Assembly (NCBI GenBank): GCA_021442845.1
Contig: JABUSD010000272.1
Location: 1-9,093 of the forward strand
Direction: 5' to 3'
Source of the DNA: Holdemanella sp.
Lineage (GTDB): Bacteria > Bacillota_I > Bacilli_A > Erysipelotrichales > Erysipelotrichaceae
DNA length: 9,093 bases
Numbering within the stretch: position 1 is the first letter of the stretch; the number at the start of each line of letters is the position of its first letter. Under the pieces are notes generated by a model. It searched no databases. It had not been told where the DNA came from and worked only from the letters and a program-made list of their open reading frames with translations. Positions 6,733 through 9,093 of this stretch are shown one piece after another. A program made the translations under genes and the position numbers.

Positions 6733-6760
6733 AAAAAGATCTGCCATTTCAACAGATCCC
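6733..6760 (-). terminator. Rho-independent terminator of fruK
   Basis: On the minus strand, GATCTG, a 9-nt loop and CAGATC form a 6-bp stem, extendable by G-U pairs, followed by TTTTT. It lies about 40 nt after the fruK stop. It faces the terminator of the convergent regulator gene, so the two transcripts are separated by 6726-6732. It is weaker than the other terminators in the window. Confidence 0.65.
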
Positions 6761-6798
6761 TAATAGTTTCATGAATATTGTCAAAAATTACATATCCC

Positions 6799-7698
6799 CT
6801 ATAATTGAGATAAACATGCTTCAATTTCTTCTTTTGTGGCAAGACCCGAATGGAACGCTGTTGCCCCACCACAGGCAGTTGCCAGTTTTAATGCTTCCCT
6901 ATAGTCGTGGGTATTTCGATAACCAGCGATAAAGCCGGCTACCATGGAATCCCCTGCTCCTACTGAATTGATGACTTCCCCTTTGCAGACGCCCATCTTT
7001 ACAATGCTTCCATCTTCGGCCACAAGGATTGCACCATCCTTTGCCATCGATACCAATACATTGCGAGCACCCATTTCCTGTAGTTTCTTCGCATAGAAAA
7101 TGATATCTTCATCCGACTGGATGGAAACCTGAAACATCTCAGCCAGTTCCAGATGATTCGGCTTGATTAGAAATGGCTTAAATTTCAATATCCTTAATAG
7201 CAAGTCTTTCTCAGCATCCACAACGATATCAACACCTGGCATCACATATTTCATAATCTGTTCATAGGTATCATCATCCATACACTTGGGAATGCTTCCT
7301 GAAAGGACTAATAGATCCCCTTTCTGTAAATGCCGTACCTCAAATAATAATTTAAAAAACTCTATTGTTTCAATGATAGGCCCTATGCCATTGATTTCCG
7401 TTTCTTCATTGGATTTCATCTTGACATTGATGCGTGTTATGCCTTTTTTTACTTCTACAAAACGGGTATCTATGCCTAAATTACGAAGACCACTCTCCAA
7501 GGCTTTCCCGGTAAAACCAGCAATAAAACCTAATGCACAGCTTTCAATACCAAGCTCATTTAAAATATAGGATACATTGATTCCTTTTCCCCCATAATAG
7601 ACATGTTCTTCCTTGTTTCGATTGATCTGTCCTGCTTTGAAATCATCTACCTGAATGACATAATCCAGGGCAGGATTAAGTGTAACGGTATAAATCAT
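6799..7698 (-). CDS. fruK: 1-phosphofructokinase (PfkB family)
   Basis: This 299-residue PfkB-type sugar kinase phosphorylates fructose 1-phosphate to fructose 1,6-bisphosphate, the step after PTS uptake of fructose. Visible signatures are the N-terminal IYTVTLNPALDYVIQVDDF, GGKGINVSYILNELGI (36-51) for substrate binding, TRINVK and EINGIGP in the lid region, KPNHLELAEMF, and the C-terminal anion-hole motif NSVGAGDSMVAGF with catalytic Asp250. The sequence reads closest to Bacillus-type FruK, but tagatose-6-phosphate kinase (LacC) is a related alternative. The start is fixed by a GGAGGAGG ribosome site 7 nt upstream. The usual partners fruR (DeoR family) and fruA (PTS transporter) are not beside it: purA is upstream and an unrelated convergent gene downstream. 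It begins only 28 nt after the purA terminator with no obvious promoter in that gap. Confidence 0.93.
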   Translation of the reverse strand: MIYTVTLNPALDYVIQVDDFKAGQINRNKEEHVYYGGKGINVSYILNELGIESCALGFIAGFTGKALESGLRNLGIDTRFVEVKKGITRINVKMKSNEETEINGIGPIIETIEFFKLLFEVRHLQKGDLLVLSGSIPKCMDDDTYEQIMKYVMPGVDIVVDAEKDLLLRILKFKPFLIKPNHLELAEMFQVSIQSDEDIIFYAKKLQEMGARNVLVSMAKDGAILVAEDGSIVKMGVCKGEVINSVGAGDSMVAGFIAGYRNTHDYREALKLATACGGATAFHSGLATKEEIEACLSQL

Positions 7699-7705
7699 AA
7701 GCGTA

Positions 7706-7713
7706 CCTCCTCC
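7706..7713 (-). promoter_or_regulatory. Strong ribosome binding site of fruK
   Basis: GGAGGAGG lies 7 nt before the fruK ATG, with two overlapping anti-Shine-Dalgarno matches. It sits within the 28 nt between the purA terminator T-run and the start codon. Any fruK message has an efficient initiation site even if transcription through this point is limited. Confidence 0.75.
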
Positions 7714-7726
7714 TATAGTCTAGCAT

Positions 7727-7754
7727 AAAAAAAGCAGGATAGAATATCCTACTT
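7727..7754 (-). terminator. Rho-independent terminator of purA
   Basis: On the minus strand, AAGTAGGAT, loop ATTCT and ATCCTGCTT form a 9-bp stem (one G-U pair), extendable to 10 bp, followed by seven T (7727-7733). The left arm contains the last lysine codon and the TAG stop of purA, so a ribosome finishing purA would cover part of the hairpin. Confidence 0.9.
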
Positions 7755-9029
7755 GATTTCATGTACATAAATGTTGTTGATACGATCAGGTCCCACACTA
7801 ATCATAGAAATGCGTACACCGGTAAAGTCTTCAATGAATTTGACATAGTCAATACAGTTCTTTGGTAACTGATCCACTGTTTCCATCTTTGAAATGTCTT
7901 CACTCCATCCAGGTAAAGTCTTATAGACTGGTTTTGCCTTGGCAACTTCTGCCTGATCGGATGGAATGTAGTTATAAACCTTTCCATCGATTTCATAACC
8001 AACGCATACCTTGATTTCTTCAAGTCCTGTCAATACATCAATCTTTGTCAATACGATATCCGTTAACCCATTCATCATCTTGGCATGATTGACAACCAGT
8101 AAATCCAACCATCCACAACGTCTTGGTCTTCCTGTTGTAGCTCCATATTCGCCACCTGTCTTACGGATCCATTCTCCCTGTTCATCTAACAATTCAGTAA
8201 CAAATGGTCCTTCTCCTACACGTGTAGAATACGCCTTTACAACACCTACAACCGTATCAATACGGCTTGGGGCTACACCAGCGCCTGTTGTTACACCGGC
8301 TGAAGTTGGTGAAGATGATGTTACATATGGATACGTTCCATAGTTGATATCCAGCATAGCTGCCTGTGCCCCTTCAAATAAGACTGTCTTATTTGCATCA
8401 AGAGCATCATTGACAATATGAGTTGTTTCCTTAATCATTGGTACGATACGATCATAAATTTTTTCAAAATCCTTTACCATGGTATCATAATCCATTGGTT
8501 CAGCTCCATAGACAGAAGTAAATAGCTTATTCTTGAAATCCAATACTTCTTTTAACTTTGTCTTGAAGTGATCAAAATCGATGAATTCGTGATAACGGAT
8601 TCCTCTACGTGCATATTTATCTGCATAACATGGTCCAATTCCACGCTGTGTTGTCCCAATCTTATTGGCAGCGGCTTCTTCTTCCAGTTTATCCTGATAA
8701 CGGTGATATGGCATTAAAATCTGCGCTCTATCACTGATGATGATATGATCGCATTTTAATCCACCAGCTTCCAATGTAGCCATCTCTTCCAATAATACAA
8801 ATGGGTTGCATACAACACCGGGACCAATGATACATGGTGCATCCTGACGCAATACACCGCTTGGCAACAAGTGCAATACATATTTCTTTCCATTTACAAT
8901 AACGGTATGTCCAGCATTATCTCCACCTTGAAAACGAACAATCATATCCGCTTTTTCTGCTAATACATCGACGATTTTTCCTTTTCCTTCATCGCCCCAT
9001 TGTGTTCCTACTACTACCTGACCTGACAT
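7749..9029 (-). CDS. purA: Adenylosuccinate synthetase
   Basis: This 426-residue cytosolic enzyme joins IMP and aspartate using GTP to give adenylosuccinate, the first committed step to AMP. The length is the family norm and all main motifs are present: the GTP/IMP loop GTQWGDEGKGK (8-18) with catalytic Asp13, GGDNAGHTV with catalytic His41, GTTQRGIGP in the IMP-binding segment, FEGAQAAMLDINYGTYPYVTSS, the aspartate loop TTGRPRRCGWLD, TKIDVL for guanine recognition, and SVGPDR near the C-terminus. The start has AAAGGAGG 8 nt upstream. A good promoter lies at 9062-9090, giving a leader of about 26 nt, so no purine riboswitch fits between promoter and gene; an upstream PurR site would lie outside the window. 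It is not next to other pur genes here and ends in a strong terminator. Confidence 0.98.
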   Translation of the reverse strand: MSGQVVVGTQWGDEGKGKIVDVLAEKADMIVRFQGGDNAGHTVIVNGKKYVLHLLPSGVLRQDAPCIIGPGVVCNPFVLLEEMATLEAGGLKCDHIIISDRAQILMPYHRYQDKLEEEAAANKIGTTQRGIGPCYADKYARRGIRYHEFIDFDHFKTKLKEVLDFKNKLFTSVYGAEPMDYDTMVKDFEKIYDRIVPMIKETTHIVNDALDANKTVLFEGAQAAMLDINYGTYPYVTSSSPTSAGVTTGAGVAPSRIDTVVGVVKAYSTRVGEGPFVTELLDEQGEWIRKTGGEYGATTGRPRRCGWLDLLVVNHAKMMNGLTDIVLTKIDVLTGLEEIKVCVGYEIDGKVYNYIPSDQAEVAKAKPVYKTLPGWSEDISKMETVDQLPKNCIDYVKFIEDFTGVRISMISVGPDRINNIYVHEIK

Positions 9030-9061
9030 ATGTCTAGCCTCCTTTGTTTTTTAACACTAAA

Positions 9062-9090
9062 ATTATAATAAATCATCTCTATAAAATCAA
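9062..9090 (-). promoter_or_regulatory. purA promoter
   Basis: On the minus strand, TTGATT (9085-9090) and a perfect TATAAT (9062-9067) are spaced by 17 bp. The expected transcription start is near 9055, and the ribosome site is at 9038-9045. Any operator further upstream is cut off by the window end. Confidence 0.72.
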
Positions 9091-9093
9091 ATT

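Noticed and set aside
6669..6872. Minus-strand 67-residue open frame between fruK and the regulator gene
   Set aside because: It overlaps the end of fruK in another frame and spans both terminators, with no family resemblance or ribosome site. It is a shadow frame.
9030..9093. Purine riboswitch upstream of purA
   Set aside because: The promoter at 9062-9090 leaves a leader of only about 26 nt, too short for an aptamer.

Overview
The window reads as an ordinary chromosomal housekeeping region of a low-GC Gram-positive bacterium (Bacillota). Supporting signs are a YneF (UPF0154) protein, Bacillus-type topoisomerase IV and FruK sequences, strong AGGAGG-type ribosome binding sites, and AT-rich promoters with TATAAT boxes. 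Tryptophan is TGG and TGA is used as a stop, so the genetic code is the standard one and not the mollicute one. The protein flavour suggests a gut Erysipelotrichia-type organism, but that is an impression and not a demonstrated placement.

Layout, from low to high coordinates. Positions 1-669 (minus) hold the N-terminal 223 residues of a membrane-anchored GT51 peptidoglycan glycosyltransferase, cut by the window edge. Positions 727-945 (minus) hold YneF, followed by a terminator at 696-720. Positions 994-1863 (minus) hold an EamA/DMT-family transporter that starts 2 nt after the parC stop. Positions 1866-4349 (minus) hold parC and 4346-6274 (minus) hold parE; they overlap by ATGA, so parE-parC-eamA looks like one translationally coupled operon, possibly running on through yneF. 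Positions 6275-6488 form a divergent control region with a clear parE promoter, two adjacent palindromes and TTCTTG-type repeats. Positions 6489-6701 (plus) hold a 70-residue Cro/CI-type regulator with its own terminator. Positions 6799-7698 (minus) hold fruK (1-phosphofructokinase) with a terminator facing the regulator's terminator. Positions 7749-9029 (minus) hold purA (adenylosuccinate synthetase), with a promoter at 9062-9090 and a strong terminator overlapping its stop codon.

Functionally the genes are cell-wall synthesis, chromosome decatenation (topoisomerase IV), fructose catabolism and AMP synthesis. No common pathway joins them. I see no mobile element, CRISPR array, RNA gene, toxin-antitoxin pair, defence system or biosynthetic cluster, and no evidence for a previously undescribed multi-gene system.

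The points most worth a second look are regulatory. One is the palindrome-rich control region between parE and the small regulator. The other is that two genes (fruK and the glycosyltransferase gene) start only about 26-28 nt after the terminator of the gene before them, with no recognisable promoter in between.
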